Assembly: GCF_008369115.1 (NCBI RefSeq)
Contig: NZ_VOAZ01000002.1
Location: 248,001 to 312,000, forward strand
Length of the DNA stretch: 64,000 nucleotides
Reading direction: 5' to 3'
Source: Psychrobacter sp. ANT_WB68
Lineage (GTDB): Bacteria; Pseudomonadota; Gammaproteobacteria; Pseudomonadales; Moraxellaceae
The first letter of the stretch is position 1. Each line of letters starts with the position of its first letter. The notes under the pieces were generated by a model, which was given only the letters and a program-made list of their open reading frames with translations, did no database searches and was not told where the DNA came from. Shown piece by piece: positions 8,751-16,921 of this stretch. A program made the position numbers and the translations under genes.

Positions 8751-11579
8751 ATGTCCAGTGTTCCCTCACCAATGCCATCAACCAGCAACCGTTATTATCA
8801 AGACAACTCAATTACTGAGGGTCTGGTGCTGCCGCTTGCTGGTCACTGTTTTCATTGCGGTGATCCTGTGCCGCAGCCGCCGTTTCATACTGAGATATTG
8901 GGTCAGTCACGTGAGATGTGCTGTATGGGCTGTCAGTTGGCCTCGCAAAGTATCGTCGAAGCGGGTCTTGAGCAATATTATCTCGACCGCTCGGAGATTA
9001 ACCGTACGGCAAGCTTACCCACGCAGCTGACTCGCCTCGAAGCTTATGATCACGATGAGATAAAATCACAGTTTGTCTATGCGCAAGATGGCATGTCGGT
9101 AGCCGAGCTGTCGGTGAATAACCTGCGCTGTGCCGCTTGTACGTGGCTGATTGAATCGCGTTTAGATGAGTTAGATGGCATCAGTCAATGTCAGGTCAAT
9201 TTAACCAATCAGCGTATGCGGGTAATTTGGGACGAAGATAAGCTGCCGATTAGTCGCATTTTGGGCGTTATCAATGAGATTGGCTACGAAGCCAAGCCTT
9301 ATCGGCAAGATACGCACGAAGCCATGCTGGCACGTCATAACAGTCAGATGCTATTGCGTCTTGGTATCGCTGCGCTCGGCTCGATGCAGGCAATGATGTA
9401 TGCTGTCGCGATTTATTTTGGTGAATATAGCGACATGCTGATTTTTCAGCGTGATTTTTTGCGTTGGGTATCTTTGTTTGTGAGTACGCCGGTGTTCTTT
9501 TATGCAGGTATTCCGTTTTTTACCTCAGCATGGTCAGCGATTCGTGCCCGTCAAGTCAATATGGATGTGCCGGTTAGTATTGCCTTAGTGGTGACTTTCT
9601 TTGCCAGTCTTTACGCCACCATTACTGGGCAAGGGGAGACGTACTATGATTCAGTCAGTATGTTTATTTTCTTCTTATTGGCTGGGCGCTATATTGAGCA
9701 TAATGCGCGCTTAAAAGCAGCCACCATGGCCAATGATTTGGTGGTAGTCGAGCCTGTCTTGGTACAAAAAATTGCTGAAGATAAAGATGCGGCTGAGCGT
9801 ATCTTGGAGCAGCTAGCGCAAAATGCGCTTAAGGAAACTGCGCTTGATAAGGAATCTGAACAATTTACCAATCCAAATAGTAATTTAGCGGTTGATGAGA
9901 CAAGCATAGTATCAAAATCGATGCCCGACTTTATGCAAAGCATGGATGTCAATATCCAGCAATTGACATCACGCGTCGCCCAAGACTGGCAGCAATCAAA
10001 TAATACGCCCACGAGTCTCTCAAAAACGGAATATACGCTAAACAATAAGCCAAAAGACAAGCAGATGGTGACTGCGCATAGCTTGCAGGTGGGTGACATC
10101 ATCATGGTGGAGGCAGGTTCTGAGATTATCAGTGATGGTATCCTGCTCAGCCCAACCGCTACCGTTTCGCAAAGCTTGTTAACAGGCGAAGGTGACTTAA
10201 TCCTTAAAGCCCAAGGCGATTATATCGTTGGCGGCGCACAAAATGACAGTCAGCCATTCGAGATGTTAGTGACGGCATTGCCAGAAGACAGTCAAATAGG
10301 GTTGATTGACAGGCTAATGAACCGTGCCATGAGCGAGAAGCCGAAACTGGCCCAGCAAGCGGATAAGCTGGCGCGTTGGTTTGTGGCGCGGATTTTAGTA
10401 TTGTCAGCCTTGGTATTTATCGGCTGGTATATCGTTGACCCGAGCCAAGCGATTTGGGCGACAGTTGCGGTATTGGTAGCGACTTGTCCTTGTGCGCTGT
10501 CTTTAGCGACACCGATTGCGCTGACGGTGGCGACCAATCGACTGGCAAGTTATGGCTTTTTGACCACGCGTGGGCACACTTTACAAACCCTCGCTGAGAT
10601 TACCCATGTAGCATTTGATAAGACGGGTACGCTGACTTACGGTAAGCCTAATTTATTAAATATCGAACTAATGGCAAGCAATGATGCGACAACAGATACA
10701 AACGATGCTAGTGATAAAAAAAACCATCTATTAGCCATTGCCGCAGCGCTTGAAGTAGGCAGTCGTCATCCGATTGCTCATGCGCTGCTTACCGCTGCTT
10801 ATCAATTGCACCTGCCAGCCACGCAAGCGTTAAAGCATTATCCGGCAGGAGGGGTGGAAGCGATGATTGATGGCATGTTATATCGCATTGGCCATGTAGA
10901 TTTTGCTTTAGATAGAACGAATAATAATGCCAATGCGGATAACGATTTAACGATTGATTTAATTGCTCATCGTGCCAGCTCAGCGGTGGTATTGTCTCGT
11001 CAAAATAGTCAGTCAAATGCATGGCAAGCGCTGGCCTGTTTTTACTTTAACGATAAGGTGCGTGATAGTGCGCCGTCTATGCTTAACGCCCTAAAAGAGC
11101 TCGGTATTGAGCCTGTGATGCTCACAGGAGATCCAAGTCCGCAAGCACTGGTGCTGGCTGAGGATTTAGGGATAAAGGCAGCCTATAACGGCTTGTCACC
11201 CACCGATAAAGTCAATCATATTCAGGCGCTGCAAGCCAAAGGCGCAGTCGTGCTGATGGTCGGTGATGGTATTAATGATGCGCCGGTATTGGCAGCAGCC
11301 GATGTTTCAACATCGATAGCGGGCGCAGCAGATTTGGCGCAAGTATCGAGTGACAGTATCATCCTAAATGGACAGATTGAAGCTATTACTGCGGCGAAAC
11401 GTATCGCTGATAAAACCAAACGTATTATTAAGCAAAACTTGCGCTGGGCACTCATCTATAACAGTAGTGTGTTGATACCTGCAGCTTTAGGCTACGTGCC
11501 ACCTTGGCTTGCTGCTATTGGTATGTCATTGAGCTCATTGTTTGTGGTATTAAATGCGCTGCGCCTAAAACGTGGCTAG
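8751..11579 (+). CDS. ccoI: Copper-translocating P-type ATPase, CcoI/FixI type
   Basis: Inner-membrane P1B-ATPase, probably supplying copper for cbb3 oxidase assembly. It opens with the CcoI-type N-terminal metal-binding region (C33-x2-C36, then CCMGC near 57-61). A heavy-metal-associated domain with C127-x2-C130 follows, then membrane helices, the intramembrane CPC motif (C579-P-C581), the phosphorylated Asp in DKTGT (D623), and GDGINDAP in the P-domain. The actuator loop reads TGEG at 478-481 where TGES is usual. Length is 942 aa because of an insertion of roughly 100 Gln/Ser/Asn-rich residues (about 335-445) between the helices and the actuator domain. No cbb3 subunit genes are in the window, so CopA-like efflux remains possible. 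Confidence 0.85.
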   Translation: MSSVPSPMPSTSNRYYQDNSITEGLVLPLAGHCFHCGDPVPQPPFHTEILGQSREMCCMGCQLASQSIVEAGLEQYYLDRSEINRTASLPTQLTRLEAYDHDEIKSQFVYAQDGMSVAELSVNNLRCAACTWLIESRLDELDGISQCQVNLTNQRMRVIWDEDKLPISRILGVINEIGYEAKPYRQDTHEAMLARHNSQMLLRLGIAALGSMQAMMYAVAIYFGEYSDMLIFQRDFLRWVSLFVSTPVFFYAGIPFFTSAWSAIRARQVNMDVPVSIALVVTFFASLYATITGQGETYYDSVSMFIFFLLAGRYIEHNARLKAATMANDLVVVEPVLVQKIAEDKDAAERILEQLAQNALKETALDKESEQFTNPNSNLAVDETSIVSKSMPDFMQSMDVNIQQLTSRVAQDWQQSNNTPTSLSKTEYTLNNKPKDKQMVTAHSLQVGDIIMVEAGSEIISDGILLSPTATVSQSLLTGEGDLILKAQGDYIVGGAQNDSQPFEMLVTALPEDSQIGLIDRLMNRAMSEKPKLAQQADKLARWFVARILVLSALVFIGWYIVDPSQAIWATVAVLVATCPCALSLATPIALTVATNRLASYGFLTTRGHTLQTLAEITHVAFDKTGTLTYGKPNLLNIELMASNDATTDTNDASDKKNHLLAIAAALEVGSRHPIAHALLTAAYQLHLPATQALKHYPAGGVEAMIDGMLYRIGHVDFALDRTNNNANADNDLTIDLIAHRASSAVVLSRQNSQSNAWQALACFYFNDKVRDSAPSMLNALKELGIEPVMLTGDPSPQALVLAEDLGIKAAYNGLSPTDKVNHIQALQAKGAVVLMVGDGINDAPVLAAADVSTSIAGAADLAQVSSDSIILNGQIEAITAAKRIADKTKRIIKQNLRWALIYNSSVLIPAALGYVPPWLAAIGMSLSSLFVVLNALRLKRG

Positions 11580-11614
11580 TTTAAAGCCATTTGAATATAT
11601 CTTTGAAAATTGCC

Positions 11615-11650
11615 CAAAAAAAACCGTCTCTATAAAAGACGGTTTTTATT
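11615..11650. terminator. Bidirectional intrinsic terminator
   Basis: A 7-base perfect stem (ACCGTCT/AGACGGT) is flanked by an A-run on the left and a T-run on the right. It lies between the convergent copper ATPase and YccA-like genes and can serve both. Confidence 0.85.
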
Positions 11651-11677
11651 TTGACTGATTGCTAAACGTTTTTTAAG

Positions 11678-12400
11678 TTAGTCTTGTAGATAGCTTAGCA
11701 AACGCATGAATTCGATATACATCCACACCAGTGTGGCAAGGATACCAATACTAAACAACCATTCGTAGTCTTCTGACACGCCCATCGCTACGCCACGATC
11801 GATGTTATCAAAGTCTAACAACAGGGTAAAAGACGCGATAACAATCACAAATAAGCTAAAGCCGATAGCGATAGCGCCACCTTCAAATAAGAAAGGTAGG
11901 CTTGAACCAAAAGCTAAAGATAGCACCCACTGCGCCACATAAACCAGCATGATAGCAATCAATGCTGAAGTAACAATCGAGCGGAATTTTTCAGTCACTT
12001 TAACCAAACCTGAGCGGTATAGTCCTAGCATCACGGCTGCCGTGACAAAGGTCGCACACATCGCAGTGACAGGAACGCTTGGGTACATGCGCATAAAGAA
12101 TAGCGAGATGCCGCCTAAAAATATACCTTCCAATAAGGCATAAGGCACCGCAAAGGTTTTGGCTTTTTGCGGTTTAAAGGTGATAAAAATAGCTAAACCG
12201 AAGGCAGCAAACATACTACCAAAAGCTGCCATGGTGATAAAACCTTGCGATAAGCCTGCCATCAAGGCATAAAAGAAAAATCCAATACCAGTAATGGCCG
12301 ATAGCCCAAGCAATAAACTAGTTTTTTGAATCACGCCCTTCACCGTCATTGGCGCGCCGCCAATAGCAAGCTCTGCGCGACTGACAATAGGATTGGCCAT
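11678..12400 (-). CDS. Bax inhibitor-1/YccA family membrane protein
   Basis: Integral membrane protein of 240 aa with seven or so hydrophobic helices spread through residues 25-238. It matches the Bax-inhibitor-1 superfamily, with the characteristic C-terminal acidic loop LLLDFDNIDRGVAMGVSEDY followed by EWLFSIGILATLVWMYIEF. Family members are implicated in Ca2+/pH-dependent leak or in protease (FtsH) modulation. The specific role here is unknown. It is monocistronic and convergent with the copper ATPase. Family call is confident. Confidence 0.9.
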   Translation of the reverse strand: MANPIVSRAELAIGGAPMTVKGVIQKTSLLLGLSAITGIGFFFYALMAGLSQGFITMAAFGSMFAAFGLAIFITFKPQKAKTFAVPYALLEGIFLGGISLFFMRMYPSVPVTAMCATFVTAAVMLGLYRSGLVKVTEKFRSIVTSALIAIMLVYVAQWVLSLAFGSSLPFLFEGGAIAIGFSLFVIVIASFTLLLDFDNIDRGVAMGVSEDYEWLFSIGILATLVWMYIEFMRLLSYLQD

Positions 12401-12718
12401 AAAAATATCCTCAATAAAATATAAATAATTTAGATGTTAGCTACTTTAGCAAAACCGCTATTATTGTCAACTGTGTTTGCGTGACAGCATACAAGGCTCT
12501 CAGCGACTATTGCGCCACTTATGAACCAATATGCATAGAAAAAGTTTGCGTAATTTGCGTCAGTGGTAGCTAAACAAACTCGCCTAAAAGTGGCGTATGA
12601 TAGAAGTTATATGGGGCCAATTACGACAGTTAACAACGAAAATTGATAAACATGCTAGTCTAAGCACTGATTTCTCGTTATCATTGCCCTGTAATTTACC
12701 GTTAAGCCGAGTCGTTTT
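12401..12718. other. Divergent intergenic region, YccA-like gene / nadK
   Basis: 318 bases containing the promoters of both flanking genes. I see no further gene or structured RNA. Confidence 0.4.
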
Positions 12719-13720
12719 ATGGAAAACTCAGCGCAGTCCGCACGATTGCCGCATTTACATGAATCAGAGCTGTTCCACGCTATCAAAAATCCTGCTTTCA
12801 GGCGTATTGGTCTGATGGGCCGTGCGGGAAAACGTAGCGTCACCCAAACTTTGGTGCAGATTGCCCAAACCATCAATGATATGAATTTAACATTGATTAT
12901 GGATGTGCAAACGGCCAATTTACCGACATTAAATCTTACTGAGATTGAGGTAGTCAAAATCGTCAAGCGTAGCTTGATTGGCGAGATTTGTGACTTGGTC
13001 ATTGTCGTCGGTGGTGATGGCTCAATCTTGCATGCCGCTGAGGCACTGGCGCGCTATCGAGTGCCTGTTTTAGGCGTCAACCGTGGTCGTCTGGGATTTT
13101 TAGCCGATGTGAAGCCTGATGAAGCCGCCTTTAAGTTACGCCAAGTATTGATGGGTAATTATCAGTTAGATCACAGGTTTTTGCTCACCATGGAGATTCG
13201 TGAAGGCCGCAAGATTATCCACGAAGATATGGCGCTCAACGATGTGGTGCTGCATGCCGGTAAATCAGTGCATATGATTGATTTTCAGATGAAAATCGAC
13301 GGCCATGATGTCTATCGTCAGCATAGTGATGGTCTCATTGTGGCGACACCAACGGGTTCGACTGCTTATGCGCTCTCTGGCGGTGGTCCTATCATTCATC
13401 CAAGTATGGATGCGATCTGTTTGGTGCCCATGCATCCGCATACCTTGTCTAGTCGACCGATTGTGGTCAGCGGTACGAGCGAGATCTGTATTCGTATTCA
13501 TAAGGACAATCGCACTCAACCGCAGGTGAGCGCCGATGGCAAGCCCAGCATACCGCTTGACCAAGAGCAACGCCTTTATATTCGCAAGCATCCTGATAAG
13601 TTAACCTTGTTACATCCACCTGGGTTTGATTTTTATGAGGCCTGCCGAACCAAGTTACACTGGAACGTGCATGCCGAAGAATTCAGTATGGATGTTGATG
13701 ATGATATTATAGAAGAATAA
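12719..13720 (+). CDS. nadK: NAD kinase
   Basis: Cytosolic ATP-dependent NAD kinase, the only route to NADP. At 333 aa it is about 35 residues longer than E. coli NadK, the extra being an N-terminal tail before the IGLMGRAGKRS start of the fold. The catalytic GGDGS motif is near residues 98-102 (VVVGGDGSILHAAEAL), followed by NRGRLGFLADV, the LNDVVLHAG substrate loop, and the DGLIVATPTGSTAYALSGGG motif of the C-terminal domain. A YeaC-like gene follows 69 bases later and probably shares the transcript. Identity is very likely. The start could lie slightly downstream. Confidence 0.95.
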   Translation: MENSAQSARLPHLHESELFHAIKNPAFRRIGLMGRAGKRSVTQTLVQIAQTINDMNLTLIMDVQTANLPTLNLTEIEVVKIVKRSLIGEICDLVIVVGGDGSILHAAEALARYRVPVLGVNRGRLGFLADVKPDEAAFKLRQVLMGNYQLDHRFLLTMEIREGRKIIHEDMALNDVVLHAGKSVHMIDFQMKIDGHDVYRQHSDGLIVATPTGSTAYALSGGGPIIHPSMDAICLVPMHPHTLSSRPIVVSGTSEICIRIHKDNRTQPQVSADGKPSIPLDQEQRLYIRKHPDKLTLLHPPGFDFYEACRTKLHWNVHAEEFSMDVDDDIIEE

Positions 13721-13789
13721 GGGCATCGATTATATAAAGCCTATTAGATAACGATTTTATATAAAATATAGTAGTGGAGAGTAGGTAAG

Positions 13790-14101
13790 ATGGACAAACA
13801 AACGATATTAGCAAGTGTCACACCAGAAGTGGTCGATAAATTCCGTTTAGCGATTGAGATAGGTAAATGGCCAGATGGTCGTAAGCTCACGCCTGAGCAG
13901 CGCGAAACTTGTATGCAAGCAGTGATGGTTTGGGAGCACGAGCATCTACCGCCAGCTGAGCGTACCGGTTATATTCATAAACCCGTAAAAGACGATGGCT
14001 CTATTGTGGGTGCTGAGTGTGATGTCGAACATGAACATCACTACCCTAATATGCCCAATCCTAAAGGGGCGGTCCAGCCTGTTAAATTCCGCGATAAGTA
14101 A
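13790..14101 (+). CDS. YeaC-like DUF1315 protein
   Basis: Small cytosolic protein (103 aa) of the DUF1315/YeaC family, function unknown. The family-typical region is readable: VDKFRLAIEIGKWPDGRKL, LTPEQRETCMQAVMVWEHEH, LPPAERTGYIHKP. A good Shine-Dalgarno-like GGAG lies about 12 bases before the ATG. It sits directly after nadK and is closed by a strong terminator, so a nadK-yeaC transcript is likely. Confidence 0.85.
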   Translation: MDKQTILASVTPEVVDKFRLAIEIGKWPDGRKLTPEQRETCMQAVMVWEHEHLPPAERTGYIHKPVKDDGSIVGAECDVEHEHHYPNMPNPKGAVQPVKFRDK

Positions 14102-14142
14102 GTTGATGATTAAATTTTATAATAAAAAATATTGATACATAG

Positions 14143-14177
14143 AAAAAGCCACGCTATCATTATAGCGTGGCTTTTTT
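14143..14177. terminator. Bidirectional intrinsic terminator
   Basis: A perfect stem of about 11 bases (AGCCACGCTAT/ATAGCGTGGCT) is followed by T6 on the plus strand and preceded by A-residues. It serves the YeaC-like gene and the convergent HopJ-like gene. Confidence 0.9.
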
Positions 14178-14204
14178 ATGTATCAATATTGCATTGCCAC
14201 ATCA

Positions 14205-14579
14205 CTATAGCGCGCTGGTATCGACACTTGGACGTGGCGTTAATGGATTTTTTTCCATCAAAAACCCTTGCCAACCCCAATGTAAAAAGTTACGGATATT
14301 GGCATGGTCCGTACCCTTAGGGGTCGCTTGAACCTTAGCATAATGCTCACCGAACAGCTTTAGGGTGTCTAATTGATTTAAGCCATGGTGCTTAGCAAAG
14401 CCAAAAATCTTAGCGCTGCCTTCGTTTTCGCCAGCCGCATTATGCTGCATGCCATTCACAAAAGGCGCGGGTGCATAACGATAAAAATCATCAATAAAGC
14501 TGATGACATCATTGAATCCAATGGCTTTTTTGTTCAAACCATTAAGTAGAGCCGATACATCTGATTGGCGAATACTCAT
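14205..14579 (-). CDS. HopJ type III effector family protein
   Basis: A 124-aa cytosolic protein matching the HopJ family, named from a Pseudomonas syringae effector but common in free-living bacteria without type III secretion. Family-typical text: FNDVISFIDDFYRYAPAPFV, NAAGENEGSAKIFGFAKHHG, LFGEHYAKV, HANIRNFLHWGWQGF. No signal peptide or membrane segment was seen, and no secretion genes are in the window, so the effector label should be taken as a family name only. It is monocistronic, between convergent yeaC and csrA. Confidence 0.85.
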   Translation of the reverse strand: MSIRQSDVSALLNGLNKKAIGFNDVISFIDDFYRYAPAPFVNGMQHNAAGENEGSAKIFGFAKHHGLNQLDTLKLFGEHYAKVQATPKGTDHANIRNFLHWGWQGFLMEKNPLTPRPSVDTSAL

Positions 14580-14670
14580 AAATACATGACCTCAGAGCAG
14601 ATTAAAAAGCAAAAATAGGGTGCTTAATTTATGCTCAATGATTATTGATAGTTAGATAGTAAGCAACAAC

Positions 14671-14916
14671 TTAGCGATTGAAATAGTCTTCGTCATCGAA
14701 TGAAGGCGCAAAACTACCTTGTTCAAGATGTTGCATTTGCGATTGTACCGTGCGCTCATGCTGAATACGCTGATAAATCTCTTCGCGGTGTACGGCAATA
14801 TCTTTTGGTGCATTCACACCAATTCGTACTTGATTGCCTTTGACACCTAGGACAGTCACACTGACCTCGTCGCCAATCATTAGCGTTTCGCCCACGCGGC
14901 GTGTCAAAATTAACAT
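14671..14916 (-). CDS. csrA: Carbon storage regulator CsrA/RsmA
   Basis: RNA-binding post-transcriptional regulator that binds GGA motifs in 5' leaders and alters translation and mRNA stability. The core is near-canonical: [51 protein letters not shown]. The 81-aa length exceeds E. coli CsrA (61) through a C-terminal tail ending in acidic and aromatic residues ([10 protein letters not shown]), as in related Moraxellaceae. It lies downstream of lysC and alaS on the same strand, the pseudomonad order. A 394-base gap with a hairpin separates it from lysC, so it probably has its own promoter. Confidence 0.97.
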   Translation of the reverse strand: MLILTRRVGETLMIGDEVSVTVLGVKGNQVRIGVNAPKDIAVHREEIYQRIQHERTVQSQMQHLEQGSFAPSFDDEDYFNR

Positions 14917-15310
14917 GCGTCACACTCCTTATGTCGCATCAACAGATTATTACTCATCAGATTGCGTCTCAATTACAGGACATCACCGCAGCACTAAATA
15001 GGCAAGGTATTTATTATAAAAACAATGCTTAAGGTTGTGCCAATAGCGGTAATGATAGGTAGATTCATTTAGCCCAAATGAAAGCCCCATTATAGGGGGC
15101 ATAACAGATACTGTCACGGGTTTTCACAAAACTATTAGGTATATACTTACCTGAGCAATAGTAATAAAAGAAAATAGAGCCTAAAAAGACTCTATTTAAT
15201 TAAAATTTTGCTAAAAATAATCAATCGCTATTGCTTAATAACTATAAAACCAGCTTGAGGTTTTATTAATGCGCTAACGTTTATAATGTATAAACGCTTG
15301 CCATTAAATA
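14917..15310. other. csrA leader / lysC 3' intergenic region
   Basis: 394 bases. It holds the presumed csrA promoter and leader and a terminator-like hairpin at 15163-15200. No ORF or tRNA was found. Confidence 0.45.
15163..15200 (-). terminator. Probable terminator downstream of lysC
   Basis: An 8-base perfect A/T-rich stem (AAATAGAG/CTCTATTT) with a T-rich 3' side on the minus strand. It lies about 110 bases after the lysC stop codon. Confidence 0.55.
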
Positions 15311-15820
15311 TTATAGCCCAGCAATTTTGCTGTCACCGTCTTCACGGTCAAGCCCAAAAGCAGTATGTAGAGATTTAACCGCTTTTTCTAAATGCTGTTC
15401 TTGGATAAGAACCGATACTTTGATTTCACTAGTCGATATCATTTGGATATTGATATTATTTTCTGCCAACGTTTGGAACATAAGGCTAGCAACACCGGCG
15501 TGCGAGCGCATGCCAACGCCAACTAATGAGACTTTGACGACTTCGTTGTTAGCCAATATCTCTTTAGCGCCGATCTCATCTTTAACTTCGTTTTCTAGCA
15601 CTTTCATGGTTTTATCCATGTCAGAACGGTTGACGGTAAAGGTAAAGTCTGTAGTGCCATTGGTCGATAAGTTTTGTACGATCATATCGATTTCGATATT
15701 GGCGCGACCGATAGGGCTTAGGATGGCAGAGGCGATACCAGGGTGATCAGGTACACCGCGTACTACGATCTTTGCTTCGTCGCGATTAAAAGCGATACCT
15801 GAGATGATTGCCTGTTCCAT
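15311..15820 (-). CDS. Aspartate kinase beta subunit (internal in-frame start, predicted)
   Basis: The ATG at 15820 corresponds to Met260 of the full-length enzyme. The preceding bases read AGGAGACAAT, an AGGAG Shine-Dalgarno with five bases to the ATG. Translation from here gives a 169-residue protein consisting only of the two ACT domains. Known aspartate kinases of the alpha2-beta2 type (Corynebacterium, Bacillus) make such a regulatory subunit from an internal start. That it happens here is inference from the sequence. Confidence 0.6.
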   Translation of the reverse strand: MEQAIISGIAFNRDEAKIVVRGVPDHPGIASAILSPIGRANIEIDMIVQNLSTNGTTDFTFTVNRSDMDKTMKVLENEVKDEIGAKEILANNEVVKVSLVGVGMRSHAGVASLMFQTLAENNINIQMISTSEIKVSVLIQEQHLEKAVKSLHTAFGLDREDGDSKIAGL

Positions 15821-16597
15821 ATTGTCTCCTTCGTCTATCGTAATTAGGGTGCCGACATTGTCTTGAAAGTCTTGGTCGAAGCTACCATCGTTGTTTTCAT
15901 CAAAGCTAGATAGTACGCGCAGTGGTACGCCGTATTTGCCAGCAAATTCTACTGAGCGAATTTGTAAAATCTTAGAGCCAAGGCTTGCCATCTCCAGCAT
16001 TTCTTCAAAGGTAATTTTTTCAAGTTTTTTGGCTTTTGAGGTCACGCGTGGGTCAGTGGTATAGACGCCATCGACATCGGTATAGATTTGGCATTCATCA
16101 GCGCCTAGCGCTGCAGCAATGGCCACACCAGTAGTATCCGAGCCGCCGCGTCCTAAGGTCGTCGCATTGCCTTCTTCATCGATACCTTGGAAACCTGCGA
16201 CGATAACGACGTTACCGGCATCTAGTTGCTCACGGATGTTTTTGTCATCGATGCTCTCGATACGCGCTTTATTGTGGGCGCTATCGGTTTTAATGGCGAC
16301 CTGACGACCCGTAAATGAACGTGCGCCAATACCCAGCTCTTTAATCGCCATCGCAAGTAAAGAGATAGAAACCTGTTCGCCCGTTGAGACCATTTGGTCA
16401 TATTCGCGTGGGTCAGGCTGGCTGCTGATTTGGCGCGCTAAATCGATCAAACGGTTGGTTTCGCCGCTCATGGCAGACACCACCACGATCACTTGATGAC
16501 CATTGTCATGCCAGCGTTTGACTCGTTTGGCGACATTTTTGATGCGGTCGATACTGCCCATCGAGGTGCCGCCGTATTTCTGTACTATTAACGCCAT
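15311..16597 (-). CDS. lysC: Aspartate kinase (alpha subunit, full-length product)
   Basis: Catalyses ATP-dependent phosphorylation of aspartate, the first step toward Lys, Met, Thr and diaminopimelate. At 428 aa it has the catalytic domain at residues 1-~250 ([13 protein letters not shown] at the N-terminus, [20 protein letters not shown] near 150, [11 protein letters not shown]) and two C-terminal ACT domains for feedback control (about 265-428). This is the monofunctional class found with csrA in pseudomonads. An internal in-frame ATG at 15820 preceded by a near-ideal Shine-Dalgarno suggests a separate beta subunit. Upstream is alaS. Confidence 0.96.
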   Translation of the reverse strand: MALIVQKYGGTSMGSIDRIKNVAKRVKRWHDNGHQVIVVVSAMSGETNRLIDLARQISSQPDPREYDQMVSTGEQVSISLLAMAIKELGIGARSFTGRQVAIKTDSAHNKARIESIDDKNIREQLDAGNVVIVAGFQGIDEEGNATTLGRGGSDTTGVAIAAALGADECQIYTDVDGVYTTDPRVTSKAKKLEKITFEEMLEMASLGSKILQIRSVEFAGKYGVPLRVLSSFDENNDGSFDQDFQDNVGTLITIDEGDNMEQAIISGIAFNRDEAKIVVRGVPDHPGIASAILSPIGRANIEIDMIVQNLSTNGTTDFTFTVNRSDMDKTMKVLENEVKDEIGAKEILANNEVVKVSLVGVGMRSHAGVASLMFQTLAENNINIQMISTSEIKVSVLIQEQHLEKAVKSLHTAFGLDREDGDSKIAGL

Positions 16598-16921
16598 AAA
16601 AATCTACCTATTATTCACTAATGGCCATCTGTTAATTATCGACATCAATCCGTCATGCCACTATTTATAAATTCAATTTACAAATTCAGTGTGAGATTAA
16701 TTTTAATAACGATAGAGCCGGATTATAAAAATGCGCCCTGTATTTACATCTCTGATGTTTTAATCTTCGATTATGCTAGAGACTTCATATGCTGACAGTC
16801 GTTTAAGCGTGGTACTTTATACCATATTAGTGTGATAACTTTAAGTGCCAACAAGCATTAGATATATGGCGATTGGTTATAACCATTATAACCAATCGCG
16901 TATTATCCTTTAGCTTCATGG
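16598..16921. other. alaS-lysC intergenic region
   Basis: 324 bases between two same-strand genes, presumably holding the lysC promoter. AT-rich, with a short inverted repeat just after the alaS stop (GATTGGTTATAACCATTATAA region). No gene was seen. Confidence 0.4.

Noticed and set aside
10789-11022. Minus-strand frame within the copper ATPase gene
   Set aside because: Shadow of the real coding frame; the plus-strand protein reads continuously through conserved ATPase motifs.
12597-12815. Plus-strand frame overlapping the nadK start
   Set aside because: Shares sequence with the well-supported nadK gene in another frame; no homology.
14205-14579. Type III secretion effector
   Set aside because: The HopJ family is widespread in bacteria lacking such secretion, and no secretion genes are in the window.
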